Below, one piece after another: positions 20,862-32,665 of a stretch of DNA of 64,000 nt (position 1 is the first letter of the stretch; each line of letters opens with the position of its first letter). Under the pieces are notes generated by a model. The model saw nothing but the letters and a program-made list of their open reading frames with translations, ran no database searches and had not been told where the DNA came from. The position numbers and the translations under genes are program-made. The DNA lies in contig NC_057920.1 of the NCBI RefSeq assembly GCF_018873765.1, forward strand, positions 12,103,307-12,167,306, read 5' to 3'. Source of the stretch: Telopea speciosissima (taxonomy: Eukaryota; Streptophyta; Magnoliopsida; Proteales; Proteaceae).

Positions 20862-22300
20862 TCAAGCTAGAGCATATAAATCACCCATGGCCAGCTTGGA
20901 ACAGCATTTCTGGAAAGTAGGACCAAACAGAGGCTTGGTAAACATATCACCTATCTGATCTGTAGAAGAAATAAATGGAGTAACAATCAACTTCCTCATA
21001 ACAGTAATCCTCACAAAGAAACAGTCAACTTCAATGAGTTTGGTCTTTTCTTGAAACATTGGATTGTTGGCAATGTAGATAGTAGCTTGGTTATCATAGA
21101 ACATCTTCATAGGATTATTAATGGGGAAACCCAATTCTTGAAGCAGTGACTTCAACCACATTAATTCAGCTGCAGTATAAGCCATAGTCCTATACTCAGC
21201 CTCAGCTCTGGATCTAGCCACAATTGTTTGCTTCTTGCTTCTCCATGTGACAAGATTGCCACCAATAAACGTACAATAACCTGTGGTAGAACTCTTATCA
21301 CCAACAGCACCAATCAAACTGCATCAGAATATCTGACCAAATCAACATACTAATGAGGTCGATAAATTAGTTCCTTTCCTAGAGCCCCCTTCAGATACCT
21401 TAAAATATGACAAATTGCCTCCTAATGAATCTTTTTAGCTGATTGCATAAACTGGCTAATAACACCAACTACAAAAGGTTTGTCAGGTTTAGTAACAGTT
21501 AAATAAGTGAGTTTCCCTACTAATCTTCTATATCGGTGTTTGTCATCAAATTTCTCACCATCACTTGTCCCAAACTTTTGGTGTGGATCCATAGGAGCAT
21601 CAACTGGTTTAGAAGCAAGGGTACCGGTCTCATATAAGCGGTCTAACACGTTTTCTTTGTGATAGACTATTATTTTTCTTTCTTTGTAGTACTCTTTACC
21701 AAGATAATACCTGAGGGCATCTAAATCTTTCATTTGAAAATGTTGATGTAGATAAGTTTTAACTTCTTTAATCTCAAATGCATCATCCCCATATATAAGA
21801 TAATGTCATCAACTTACACAACCAAAACTATCACTATACAAATACAGAGAGATCAAAATAACATTGTGAGAATCCACACGAGTAACAGTTGATTTGAACT
21901 TGTTGAACCAGGCTCTAGGTGACCATTTTAAACCATAAATTGCCTTGTGTAGCTGACAAACTTTGTGAGAATTCTCCTCCTTAGCAACATACCTTGGAGG
22001 TTGCTCCATGTACACCTCCTCATGCAAATCACCATATAATAAGGCATTTTTGATAGCCAACTGATATAGAGGCCAATTCTAAATTCACATCTAAAGAGAT
22101 AAATACATAGACCGAATTAAGACAAGCAACATGTGAGAAGGTCTCAAAATAATCCTCACCATAGGTCTGAGTATAACTCTTCGCAACCAGACAGGCGTTT
22201 AGCCTTTCAATTGAGCTATCTGATTTGTACTTAATGGTATACAGTATACACCCAGCGACACCTTACAAGATCCTTACCTAATGGCAAATCCACCAGGCTC
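20862..22300 (-). pseudogene. Copia pol relic: reverse transcriptase and RNase H
   Basis: Minus-strand pieces in order: RT start (RWVYTV.., then LVAKSYTQTYGEDYFETFSH), NALLYGDLHEEVYMEQPPRY, LHKAIYGLKWSPRAWF, the catalytic box, LDALRYYLGKEYY, DAPMDPHQK, then RNase H (CTFIGGNLVTWRSKKQ, ARSRAEAEYRTMA, YDNQATIYIANNP, FTKPL). Several frameshifts separate them. In the YVDD box the Tyr codon is a stop (TAA at 21814-21816) while VDD remains. Integrase, protease and gag are missing. The order and motifs are those of Ty1/copia. Confidence 0.85.
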
Positions 22301-22655
22301 CATGTCTTTATTTTAGAAACAAGATATGGAGGTTTGGACTCTAGTGCTCTCCTCTTCCACAGCCTTTTTTTTTTGCTGCGTCAAATATGTGCTGCTTCTA
22401 GTTACCCAAAATATTTGGAAATTTATTGTCACCCAAAATATATATCTCTGACTTGTGAATGAATCCTTTTGAACTAATATTTTCTCTTTTGTCTTTTTTG
22501 TTTTTCTTTTTTTTAGAAGGGGAGGGGGGAGCTTTTGAACTTTTAACTGGGAAAGCATTGTCATTAGTATTCCTCTTTTGAACACACATACATGCACATG
22601 TGAACATGCCTATATATGTATATGCATGTGTAGCATGGGGAATGACCTTGTCTCA
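22301..22655. other. Intergenic, nothing recognised
   Basis: No feature beyond short A/T runs. Confidence 0.3.
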
Positions 22656-22790
22656 TCTTAGCATAGTTGTGATGGCGTCTAGGCGAACCAAGGCATTGGA
22701 GGGGGCTTGGACGCAAGTCGACACCAACAAGGCGCTTGGAAGCCAACACCTATTCCTTCGCCTAGGCGACGCCTCGACAACTATGCTTCA
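22656..22790. mobile_element. Palindromic MITE (GCCTAGGCG type)
   Basis: Left AGCATAGTTGTGATGGCG and CTAGGCGAACCAAGGC are inverted at the right (CGCCTAGGCGACGCC..GACAACTATGCTT). No coding capacity. Confidence 0.55.
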
Positions 22791-23381
22791 GAGTGAAATA
22801 TCATGCTGAATTTTGTTCAAAGCATCTGAAGTTCTGAACCCATCCCAGTTTGATTATCCTCTCAGTTGAGTTAGTAGATTGAGTGTACTCATCATAATTG
22901 CATATAATTTTTATTTCCTATCAATTTTAGCTCTCCGTTTTTTTTGAGATGCTGTGAGAACAAAATTGAACGTTGGTGATAAAATCCCCTGCCGCCCTTT
23001 CCCCTTTGGAGATGGATAACTAATTAAAAGTAATTGGCTGTTCAAATGTGATTTTTGTTGATAGTTGTGTGACTTGTGTCTGGCATCTAGTTGTTTCCCC
23101 ATCCTGTAGGTAGTTATGCAACAGAATTTAAGTATGATCCATAATGCCCAAACCTTAGAACTTTTTTTCAGATTGGAACTGTCAAATCAAATAGCTTATT
23201 AAGTCCTGCTCTTTCCTGTTTGACTTTACTATGGTTATTGGCTGATCAAGTATTATTTTCAAGGGATATATGTAATTTTCTTCTCCCCTTAATTTTCTTC
23301 TTTCTACTTTTCCCTTTATGTACTAGTTTCCTTCTATTCATTGTATTGTTGAACTGAAACAGTATCTCTGTGTGGTGGCAG
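22791..23381. other. Intergenic or intron of the ZOP1-like relic
   Basis: T-rich, ends in a good splice acceptor (GTGGTGGCAG) at 23381. No upstream exon of the relic was found. Confidence 0.3.
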
Positions 23382-24030
23382 AGTGGGAGTATGATAGTGC
23401 CTCAGGTTATTACAATAATTGAACCAACGATTATCACTATGATCCAAATTCAGGCTTATACTTTTCCAGTATGTTAGGTACTAATCTTGCCCTTTATTTT
23501 GGTTCCTGAAATTTCCTATTATCCTATGATTGTTTTCTTCAGCTTATGGAATTAGTTACTTGTTTTTGGGGAATAGGCAAGTGGGTGACGAAGGAAGAGG
23601 CATTTGCCACATCTCAAGTTTCCTCAGAACCAAAACAGAAAGAACTTGTTTCAATGAAAACATTAACATCTTCAGTTGCTGCGCCTGTTGGAGAAGATAA
23701 AGGTGCTGCAAAACTAGGGTTGGTTGTTTCAGTGTCTCTAAACCCAACAAGAACCATTAAAGTTGCTTCATTATCCATTGCGGTCAGTAGTAAGAGAAAA
23801 AGAGAAGATGAGAAAAAAATGTTATCTCTAAAGAGGAAGCAGCTGTGCTTAAAGCAAGGGAGGCTGTGAAAGATATAGTAGAAGAGAGAGAGAAGCCTCT
23901 GCTTGGTCTTTACCATCAGGAATGGAACTCTTTTACTCTCTACTGCCACTCATTCCTCAATGCAGGAAGGTTTTTGGGACATTTTCTTCTCATTCTTGCT
24001 ATGCAGCCCCAGTTTCGATGTCAAGAATGA
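23382..24030 (+). pseudogene. ZOP1-like (OCRE domain) gene fragment, broken
   Basis: Exon A 23382-23468 reads WEYDSASGYYNN, stop, then YHYDPNSGLYFS: the OCRE repeat of ZOP1, a plant zinc-finger/OCRE protein linked to pre-mRNA splicing and DNA methylation. A GTATGT donor follows; exon B (from about 23577) continues KWVTKEEAFA, SLNPTRTIKVA, KRKREDEK, and after one lost base in the A7 run at 23813-23819, SKEEAAVLKAREAVKDIVEE then REKPLLGLY, the family's conserved C-terminus. The in-frame TGA (23420-23422), the frameshift and the missing zinc-finger exons make it a pseudogene. The retained intron means a DNA duplicate, not a retrocopy. Confidence 0.7.
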
Positions 24031-24256
24031 TTGGTATGAAACTGAGCTGCTACTAGGATGGTCATTGTGAGAACAGTGATTTTTCGTCCGTCAGGGAATA
24101 CAATCCTCTTGGGAGAGAAGGAATAGAGAGTTACTATCTAGAATATGGTCTAGGAGTCGGGTTCCAGTCAAGTTATTGTCTCCCCCTCTCTGCATGTATC
24201 CGTTGGTCTCTTTCTCTCTCCTCGCACCCTCTGTCTGTAATCCCAACTCCCTGTCA
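24031..24256. other. Intergenic
   Basis: 3' flank of the relic; nothing else seen. Confidence 0.3.
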
Positions 24257-24575
24257 TCGTTAGCTTTCAAGAAAATAAAGATAACAAAAGAAGCAGGTAA
24301 AAAAGGTGGAAAGCCAAAATTGGCTTGTCGAATGCTTTTCAATTCATTCTATTTCCTTATTTTCCAACTATGAGGGTGTTGGAGATTAACAAGTTCTTCT
24401 AATTTGGACACTTGGGCTCTGCAGCAATGGAATTCTTATTGTCCCTAATGCCCCCTCTTTGATAACTTTCAAGAAAACAAAGATAACAAAAGAAGCAGGT
24501 AACAAAGAAGGTGAAAAGCCAAAATTGGACTGACAGATGCTTCTCAATATTCCAACTCTGAGGGTGTTGGAGATT
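24257..24575. repeat. Local direct duplication
   Basis: Two copies, about 24260-24388 and 24462-24575, share CTTTCAAGAAAA.AAAGATAAC, AAAAGAAGCAGGTAA, AAAGCCAAAATTGG and GAGGGTGTTGGAGATT. The second lacks about 20 bp. Confidence 0.8.
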
Positions 24576-24770
24576 GAATTTTTTTGGATGAATTGTTGGA
24601 GATTAATTACTCATGTTCTACTAGAGAGTTAATCTAGCATATACTAGAGAAAATAAAGGTTGTCATGTAAATATGTGGACATGATTAAAAATATGTATAA
24701 TGATGTGGTGATTAGTGTAAGAGCTGTGTGTGTGTTGTGGGGGTGGGGGGAGGGGTTGTGTTGGGGTTCC

Positions 24771-25760
24771 AAAGTAGTGAGTCCCTAATTATAATTAGGT
24801 TACATCAAGGATCAATCTTAAGCCCTTCTTTGTTTGTGCTTATCGAGGATGATTTAACAAGAGACATATAAGATGAAGTTCTTTAACGTATACTTTTTAC
24901 TAATGATATTATGTTGGTGGATGAGACAAAAGGAGGGATTAATGTCAAGTTGGAGTTATAGATTTCAACCCTGGAATCAAAAAATCTTAAGTAGAACGAA
25001 AGGTATATGGTGTGTAACTTTAGCTACACTAGGACAGTAAAGGAGGTGATGAGAGGGAAATTCCTCAAAGTAATTATGTCAGATATATTGGTTTTATTGT
25101 AAATAAAGATGGTGATATAGTGAGTCCCCAATTACAAAGTAGTGGGTCTCTAATTATAAATGGGCTACATCAAAGATCAACCTTAAGTCCTTTGTTCGTG
25201 CTTATCAAGGATGATTTAACAAGAGACATACAAGATGAGGTTCTTTGGTGAATATTTTTTACTAATGATATTGTGTTGGTGGATGAGACAAAAACAGGGA
25301 TTAATGTTAAGTTGGAGTTATGGATTTTAACCCTGAAATCAAAAGATCTTAAGTAGAACAAAGAGTATATGGTGTGTAACTTTAGCTACACTAGGATGGT
25401 TATGGAGGTGATGAGAGGGAAATTCCTCAAAGTAATTATGTTAGATATATTGGTTTTATTGTAAATAAAGATGGTGATATAGATGATGATGTTTTTCAGA
25501 TTATTAAAATATGATGGATGAAGTGGAGAAGTGCGTCTGGAATGTTGTGTGAATGGTGTATTCCTTTAAACATTAAAGAAAAATTTTATAGGAACCATAT
25601 GACCGATTTTATTGTATGGTGCGGAATGTTGGACAGTTAAGAAACATTATATAGAAAAAGCAAGTGTAATGGACATGAGGATGTTGAGAGGTATGCTCCA
25701 GTTCAAATGAGTGATTTGATTCATGTTGAAGGAACTAAAAGAGCCAGGGTAGGCATAAAA
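24771..25760 (+). pseudogene. LINE reverse-transcriptase relic, tandemly duplicated
   Basis: Copy 1 (24771-25120) and copy 2 (25136-25482) both decode HQ.STLSP..FVLI.DDLTRDI, then FTNDI.LVDETK.GIN, and YMVCNFSYTR. This is the catalytic region of a plant LINE ORF2; the canonical FADD box reads FTND in both copies. Only copy 2 goes on into the next part of the ORF (WMKWRSASGMLCEW, then WCGMLDS) to about 25760. Stops and shifts throughout. Confidence 0.75.
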
Positions 25761-26600
25761 ACCCTAAGTTAAGTGGTGAGGAAAGACATGCATAGTTTAA
25801 GCCTTGTATCTTGTATGACTTGTGTTGGGCAATTGGTAGTGTTGGACTTGTATTGTTATTGTTGGGATGTGGCAGTGTTCCCAAGTATCAGGCAGTGATT
25901 GGGTAGTGTAGTGGCAATCTCATTCTGTATGGTAGTGTTTCTCAGGGTTTGGAAGTGATCTGGTCTCCTATAGCAGATGGCGATGTTATTGTGGCCAATC
26001 TCATAATGATGTAGTCAATGGGTCCCACTTGCTGGTGTGGCAGAGGTGAGGTGGCAAATACGTACTCATGGCAACACATGTGGCATGCATGATGATGGAT
26101 GGAAGCATGACATGATGCATGAAACAATGCATGGTATGCATGTATGATGATGATGGATATGATGGAATACACATGGAATGATGACATGGCATGTGAAATA
26201 GTGAGGTGGCTGCCCAAAGGGGATTGTGGCAGGCAAGGTGCACAGGCATTGCGGCCAAGCCTGCACAACAGGCCACATGGTGCAGGCAAGCCCGAACAGG
26301 GATGCAACCACGCCCGCACGAAGGCATGAAGCAAGCAGCGGTGGCAACAACAACAGGCAACGGTGACAGCAACAACAGCCAGCCTCGGTTAGCTTGCCAT
26401 GCCGTGCGCGCCCAATGGATGCCAGGCAAGGCCATGGGGGCCTAAGGCCCAGGGGTCAGTCACTCTAGCGGCCAAAGTATGGATTGACCCGCCACATGTT
26501 CGACGGAAGTCCCGAGTAAAGGGCCCAAAGTGCGTGCTCTCGGTGAGTTCATGTGTCTCTAGTGCCGATCTATAAAATCAGATAGTCGGGGGCTTGTGTA
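25761..26600. other. GC-richer stretch with ATG-rich simple sequence
   Basis: 26075-26180 is dense in ATGATG / CATGCAT. The overlapping long frames on both strands follow this biased composition and are not believable proteins. Confidence 0.4.
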
Positions 26601-27240
26601 CTATTTCTTAGATTCTAAATCGATGACAAAGGAAATGGCACGTCACCTTGATCAGATTCTGTGGCCTTTAAAATGGCGCTAACAACCTCACTGGAATTAT
26701 TCATGCGCTATGAAAACTATTGGTCATATGCATTGATTTCGTGTACTTCGCGCTCCATCAAATCCTGCAACGATCTTGTGATGTTTCACATTCCATCTGG
26801 GAGCCGATCAGATGGCTCAGATCTATTCAGTTCGTGTCACCTAATTAGTGATCGAAGAATGTCTAAGCAACTTTTTGAGTGACAATCTTCTGTGGCACGA
26901 GAGGCCAATTTGAGGCCCATGATAGGTTGCGCATTTATGATGTAATTGATGTCGATCCAACGCACTAGAATTGCCCCGCTTCTTAAGAAGCCGGTCGGAC
27001 GGCTATTATTCAAGCCTCTCTCGTGATGTTGCTCAGGTGTATGTCTTATACACCCCCGGCCAAGTGCAAATTCTTTTTCACAGAACCACATGCCTCCTGC
27101 ATTCACTCAACAGGCAGAAGCCGATTCGACGGCCGAAATTAAGCCCGTGTGTAGAGTACCATGATCCATCGGCTTTGATGAGCCCCGCCCAGCCGTTACA
27201 CATTGCTTGCCACGAAACCCTCCCCTGTAAAAGAGTAAAA
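26601..27240. other. Unidentified GC-richer segment
   Basis: More GC-rich than its AT-rich neighbour to the right, open in several frames on both strands, with recurrent CGGTCGGACGGC / GATTCGACGGCC words. No domain recognised. Could be a piece of a transposon. Confidence 0.3.
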
Positions 27241-28920
27241 TCATGAAAATAGAATAAAAACAATTTTGAGAAATATTGGATAACGTAAAAGAGGGTAAAA
27301 TGAACTAAAAATCCCTATATGCAATATCTAATCTAATATGGAAAACAAAACTAAGAGAAATTATAGAATGGTAAACTAACATATTCTTGCATGTTAATGT
27401 TTAAAAAAACATATAAACTTTCAAAGGAAAAAAAATATTAATAAATTTGTGCACCAAAGTACCTTATTTCCCTAGAATGTTGCATGAAATAATAGAAATA
27501 ATATAAAAATGAAATATTAGAAAAAGAAAAAAAAAATATATATTTCACGTGCGGAAACCTAACAATCTTATTGATTTAGGATCAAAAGGAGGTAGAAACT
27601 AATATAAAATGATGAACGTAAAATAAGATGAAAACACATAATATGTAATCATACAAAACAAAATTTTGAAATAAAAACGAAATTTTAATAGAAAAAATTG
27701 GGATTGAATGTAGATAAACTAAATAATAAACCTTATTTTAATTGACTTTAAAATATTTAAAAATTCATAAGTTTTGATTCAAATCTATTTTTTATTTTGT
27801 TTCGAGTACTATCAAATGGTGTAAATTCTAGAAACAATTTTAGCTAAAAATATATTAGAAAATTCATTTGAAAGTGGTTCTACGAGGCCCGAAAAATGGC
27901 TCTTTTATAAAATTATGGGTAAATGAAGTCGTTTTTAAACTATTTCGAATACAATGATTTTAATGAGAAAAATAATCACAAAGTTTGGAACGAATTTAAG
28001 GTCATTTGGTATTCCTTTGACTCAATCAATATTTTCAAGGGTATTTTAGTCATTTTCCAAAGCCTATATTCTCAACCTATTTGAGATGATTAAAATATTA
28101 ATTGAGAGTTACATAAATCCTCCAAAACTATAAAATAAACCCTATGCATTAGATGATTTGAATTTTTGTCAATGGAATATCCCATTAATTTATGATCTAG
28201 CCTATTAATTGTTAGATTGAAGAGAGAACGTAATTAAGTCCCTTGTCAAATTTGATGACCATCTCAATTGTTTGACTAACAACGTAAATATTTTTCTCCT
28301 TATTTTTCAAATGTCATTTTCTCGGGTTTGGTGGATTCGCCCCACCCTCGATCCTTGTACTCCATTTTTGGCAATCAGAGTTTTTTTTTTTTTTTTTTTT
28401 GGTAAATGCAACCGGAGCTTTTCCCGTACCCATTTTACTTAATAAAATTATAATGTTCTGATCAAGAAAAAAAATGGTTCTTCAAACAGTTTTTGCTTGT
28501 CATTGTTCTTCAAATGGTACCAAACAGTTTTTGCCTTCTCTAGATGGTCAACATTCTAGATTTCATATTGCTTATTATCAAAAAAGAAAACAAATGAGAA
28601 ATTGTCTCTTGGAATTTGGATAAGTCAGATTGGTCTGAAAATTAAACCATTACTTTGTGATAAACGAAAGCTGTACCCTAAATGACAAGTTATACAAATA
28701 AATGACAAGGACATGATATCATCCTATTTGAATTCTTCTCAAAGCAAATTGAATGACGCTGCACATTATGTCCTTGCATTTGAACCTTTTCTGAATTGCC
28801 CAAATGCCAAATAGTTCGGTTTAGTATTTCAGTTTCAAGTCAAGGAAGAGATGGAGCAATCCATCGAAAGGACTACAAGGGCCAATTCAAGGCTTGACCT
28901 ATTAAAATTCTAGCCATGTT
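27241..28920. other. AT-rich intergenic DNA
   Basis: Very AT-rich with few open frames. A T-run of about 22 at 28381-28402 followed by GGTAAA resembles the tail of the short insertions described at 61393. Confidence 0.35.
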
Positions 28921-29009
28921 CATGTGACATCAGCAGGGTGGTCATTACCGCCTTTCATCGGGGTGGGATAGTCATTCCCCCATCCCCCATGTGTCTAGGC
29001 GCAGGGGGC

Positions 29010-29271
29010 TCGGATTCAGCTCCTCTCCTTGGTGGGCATCGTCCTATGAGTGCCCAATGAGGCATCCGACGGTTGGACTGTACCGCATACATCTCGGCGT
29101 GTGCCTAGTCAGTCATCGAGATGTGTGCGGTACAACCCAGTCGTTGGATGCTTCACACACATCCCAGCGTGTGTCCAATCAGCCATTGGGATGTGTGTGG
29201 CACAACCCAACTGTTGGATGCCTCATTGGACACTCATTGGGCAATGCCCTCCAAGGAGAGTAGCCTAATCA
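29010..29271. mobile_element. MITE family M4 with ~60-bp inverted ends and duplicated core
   Basis: The left about 60 bp (CCTTGGTGGGCATCGTCC.., GAGTGCCCAATGAGGCATCC..) is inverted at the right end with few mismatches. Flanks CAGGGGGC (29002-29009) and CAAGGGGC (29272-29279) match 7/8. The core word GATGTGTGYGGYACAACCCA occurs twice, so the centre has been duplicated relative to 12304-12473. Confidence 0.75.
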
Positions 29272-29329
29272 CAAGGGGCACACTCCCTTAACAGAGATAT
29301 TTCTCCTTCATCTTATTATATATAATTAT

Positions 29330-29906
29330 GGGTGTCAAAACTAAACCGAAACCGTTTACCGAAATCAAATCGAACCGTTTAAACCGAAATCGACAGACTA
29401 TTAATGGTCTGGTTATGGTTTTAGAAATGACACCGTTTATTTAATCGGTTTGGTTCGATTTAGGTCGATTAATCCAACAGTTTCAAACCGTATAATCCAA
29501 TTAAAATCGATAATAATCAAATTGTCTAACCATTTAAAAACTTAACAAATTTATTTTTTATTTTTATAAACAAAAAAAGTCAAAACCTAGCAAATAGCAA
29601 CTACCAAGCAGTCATGTTTCTTTATTAATGATTTTTTTTTTTTCAAAAAAAATAAAACTAATAACTTAGTAAGTAATAAGTAATAACTAGTATTAATAAA
29701 TAGAATAGAAAATGTGTATAGAACTATCTAACCAAAACCTTATAGAACCATTTAAAAATCGTTTAGCTGAAATCGTTTACCAAACGGTCCAGGTTTTGAT
29801 TATGAGACTGTTTAGTTAAACGGTTGTTTAGTTACGATTTCTACCCTCAAGCAGTCAAACTGAACTAAATCGAATCGTTTAACCGAAATCGGACCGTTTG
29901 ACACCC
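29330..29906. mobile_element. hAT-like MITE (GGGTGTCAAA ends)
   Basis: Starts GGGTGTCAAAACTAAACCG and ends GGACCGTTTGACACCC, inverted. Interior rich in AACCGTTTA / CGGTTT. Flanks are AT-repeats, so the TSD is ambiguous. Confidence 0.6.
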
Positions 29907-30385
29907 TTATATATAATGGGAAAATGAAACCCACAACATCAATGTGCAGATTCTTATGCAAACCCTTTATATTCTCTCTTTCCTCATTAAATGGTTTCCT
30001 AATAAATTATCGGATCCCCCACCCCCTTAATGTGGGAAACAACACTCTAGTCGGCGTCATAGCGATCCCTCTCTCATTATAATATATGGGAAAAGATTCT
30101 CAGTCACCAAATTCTCTTTTCACCATTGGTGAAGGAAAACTCCACCAATATTATATCACAAATTATGATTGGAACAAGGATAAACCTCCAGCCATGTTCC
30201 AACTTTATGTGGAAAAAATGTTCAAACTTGAAGACATCGTGTCACCCCTTACTTGGTGTAATTAAAATAATAATTATTATTAATAGAAAAAAGCATATTA
30301 TATCTTTAAGTTTTATTTGAGTTTCTGAATTTATTTCTTTTATGATATAATAACCAAACCATTATATTATTGGATGACTTATTAC

Positions 30386-30430
<45 letters not shown>

Positions 30431-30653
30431 GATGAGTTTAAATCTTAGACTGATGTCCAAGATGTACCTTCCCCTATCTTACTCGCCAACCTTGACCTGG
30501 ACAGGCGGACAGCACTTGACCAAGTCAAAGAATACAGCTGAAAGACCTTTCAAACGAGTTGGTTGCTTGATTAGGAGGCCCAAAAGAAAAATGTGTTTTT
30601 TTTGCCTTAAATGCTTCGGTAGTTTTTCTAATATTTTTTCAACTCAAACACAT
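29907..30653. other. Intergenic, with (AT)n at 30390-30425
   Basis: An uninterrupted AT run of about 36 bp; otherwise nothing recognised. Confidence 0.5.
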
Positions 30654-30656
30654 TAA

Positions 30657-30768
30657 CGCTGGTTTTGGTATGTATTCTAGGTTGATTTTTCATTTTTGAA
30701 CAATAAAAGCAACTAATTCTATTATCTGAGAATGCAAAATCGACTTAAAATGCATACCAAACACTGCC
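30657..30768. mobile_element. PIF/Harbinger-like MITE, family P1, TAA TSD
   Basis: TAA at 30654-30656 and 30769-30771. Ends CGCTGGTTTTGGTATGTATT and, inverted, GGCAGTGTTTGGTATGCATT. The 3-bp TWA duplication and G/C-rich TTTGG ends fit Tourist-type elements. Relatives at 41047-41191 and 60063-60169; a decayed one is probably at 31090-31130, next to a hAT-like MITE. Confidence 0.65.
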
Positions 30769-30788
30769 TAAGCTTCTGTCAGTGTAAT

Positions 30789-31006
30789 CATGGTTTTAAT
30801 GCATGGTATTGATCACCAGCACAACTGATACGATATCGATACAATATTAGTAGGGATTGGCCATATCGGACAAATTTGCCTTGATTTTCCTTGAAATGAA
30901 AATTTTGATATAGTACCGGTATGGTATCAGGATCGGTGACTAGCGAAATCGATATGTATCACCCGATACTGGCAATCAAATATTAATACCCATACCTCAA
31001 ACCATG
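30789..31006. mobile_element. MITE family M5
   Basis: Ends CATGGTTTTAATGC / CTCAAACCATG; flanks AGTGTAAT and AATATAAT agree at 6/8. Interior CGATACAATATTAG, GGTATCAGGATCGG. Confidence 0.65.
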
Positions 31007-31139
31007 AATATAATAATGGCTTTCCCACATTTGGATTTTATTTTCTTTTTTGTATTTTATTAAATTATATCATAGATCGGTGTAAGTATTCTTAGACTGT
31101 GTTTGACATGCATTCTTGAAATAGATTATGGGTCTGAAC

Positions 31140-31397
31140 TAGGGATGTAAATGGATCGGATTCGACTCAGATAGTGTTATATCTGCATCCGCATCCGATT
31201 AGCTTTCGGACGGATTCGGATAGTGTTAAACGAATTCGGATCGGATATTTTATCCGTTTACATGTAAATATTGCTTTTCGGATAGTTATAGCCTATCCGT
31301 ATCCGCATCCGTTTAGCGTTCAAACGGATTCGGATAGTGCTAAACGGATACGAACACGGATACGGAAACGGATTTCGGCTATTCATTTACACCTCTA
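31140..31397. mobile_element. hAT-like MITE, family H1, perfect 8-bp TSD
   Basis: GTCTGAAC at 31132-31139 and 31398-31405. Ends TAGGGATGTAAATGG and TTCATTTACACCTCTA. Interior CGGATAG / ATCCGTTT repeats as in 10334-10557. Confidence 0.85.
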
Positions 31398-31405
31398 GTC
31401 TGAAC

Positions 31406-32650
31406 GTAAACCTAATTCTTCTCCTCTTCTTTTTTGTGTCTTAATAAAATGAATTTTAGACCAAAATTAATTCTGAAAACACAGACCAATTAAAATAACT
31501 ACTATATTACAATCCTGGCATCATCCATCCCCTAAATTCAAATTAGGCTCTAAATTTTCTTCAAGTTCCATACAATTATGAGGGAGCCTGGCCGCTAAGC
31601 GCATGTGGGAGCTAACAAGAGCACCCGCGGAAGCATATTAAGGAGTGGCCGAACTAGATTTTTGCCTTTCATAGGGGTGGGGTGGTAATTTCACCCACCA
31701 ATGCCTGGCCGTTTCAAACTCATAAAAGCACATTAACTTGGTTTGAGAGTTGAGAAAGGCCAATGGTGATGTCCAAATCAATCATCCAAGAGTTATCATC
31801 TCCGTGAGGATCAAAATACTATTTATCCCATGGCTCATGCATTCTAGATGCTTGACCATGGTGTCAAGCTAATAAATCCAAGAAAAGAACTGTGGAAGTA
31901 ATCACAATCAAATACATCTATGCAAATTTAGATCTGACACTTCAATATCAACACTAGTGGGGTAGTGGATTCAGACTTTCACCTTCTTGTCTTCTCGAAC
32001 TTGTCTTCTCAAGCTCTTCGTCATTTAACACAGACAACAAGACTGCAACGCTACTCTCTCAAAACTCCACCCTATAGTCTCCATTAAGGATGTTAATGGA
32101 TGTTCATATCCGTTATCCATATTTGAAAAATCAGTTTCCAAAAATTATCCAAATCCGATTGAAAGTTAATCAGGTGTAGATAAAAGAAAGTGTCATAATC
32201 AATTTACATTCAATCCATTTACATCCCAACAAATAGCCCCAAAACCCAAGTCACCGAGTCCGGATCCTCTCCAATGACATTTAACCACCAGAGTCATTTC
32301 CCACCCCCATCCATGGTTAAATGTCATTGGTGAGGATCTGAATTCCAAATCACCTCCCCTACTAGAAGAGCATCGACTCTTATCTACGGTTTGGTGATGA
32401 CAAGTGTCTTCTTTTTTCGCAAATACCCTTTTAAACACTCTTAATGACAGCATGGAGATGAATTTAGGTAACAAGAGGGCTCGTGTAGTCACAAAAGCCA
32501 ACAATGATTCACGAAAAAGCTTAACCAAAAAATTCTATGTCTTATATGATTGCAAACCCAATCTACCCTGTCATGCAATAATCTTTTTTTTCGATGATCC
32601 AAAACTTTCATAATTACAATCAAGAATCAAATAAACTGGTTTTGTATGTA
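31406..32650. other. Intergenic, 3' side of the DUF1645 gene
   Basis: Possibly a decayed H1 MITE at about 32087-32228 (AAGGATGTTAATGG...CATTTACATCCC). A short inverted pair, GGATCCTCTCCAATGACATT / AATGTCATTGGTGAGGATC, occurs at 32261-32339. Confidence 0.35.
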
Positions 32651-32659
32651 TAACTTAAC

Positions 32660-32665
32660 TTTATT
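32660..32665 (-). terminator. Poly(A) signal of the DUF1645 gene
   Basis: AATAAA on the minus strand about 235 bp past the stop. Confidence 0.4.

Noticed and set aside
26001..26445. Several overlapping 80-144-residue frames on both strands
   Set aside because: They follow ATG/CAT-rich simple sequence; His/Met/Cys-rich translations are composition artefacts.
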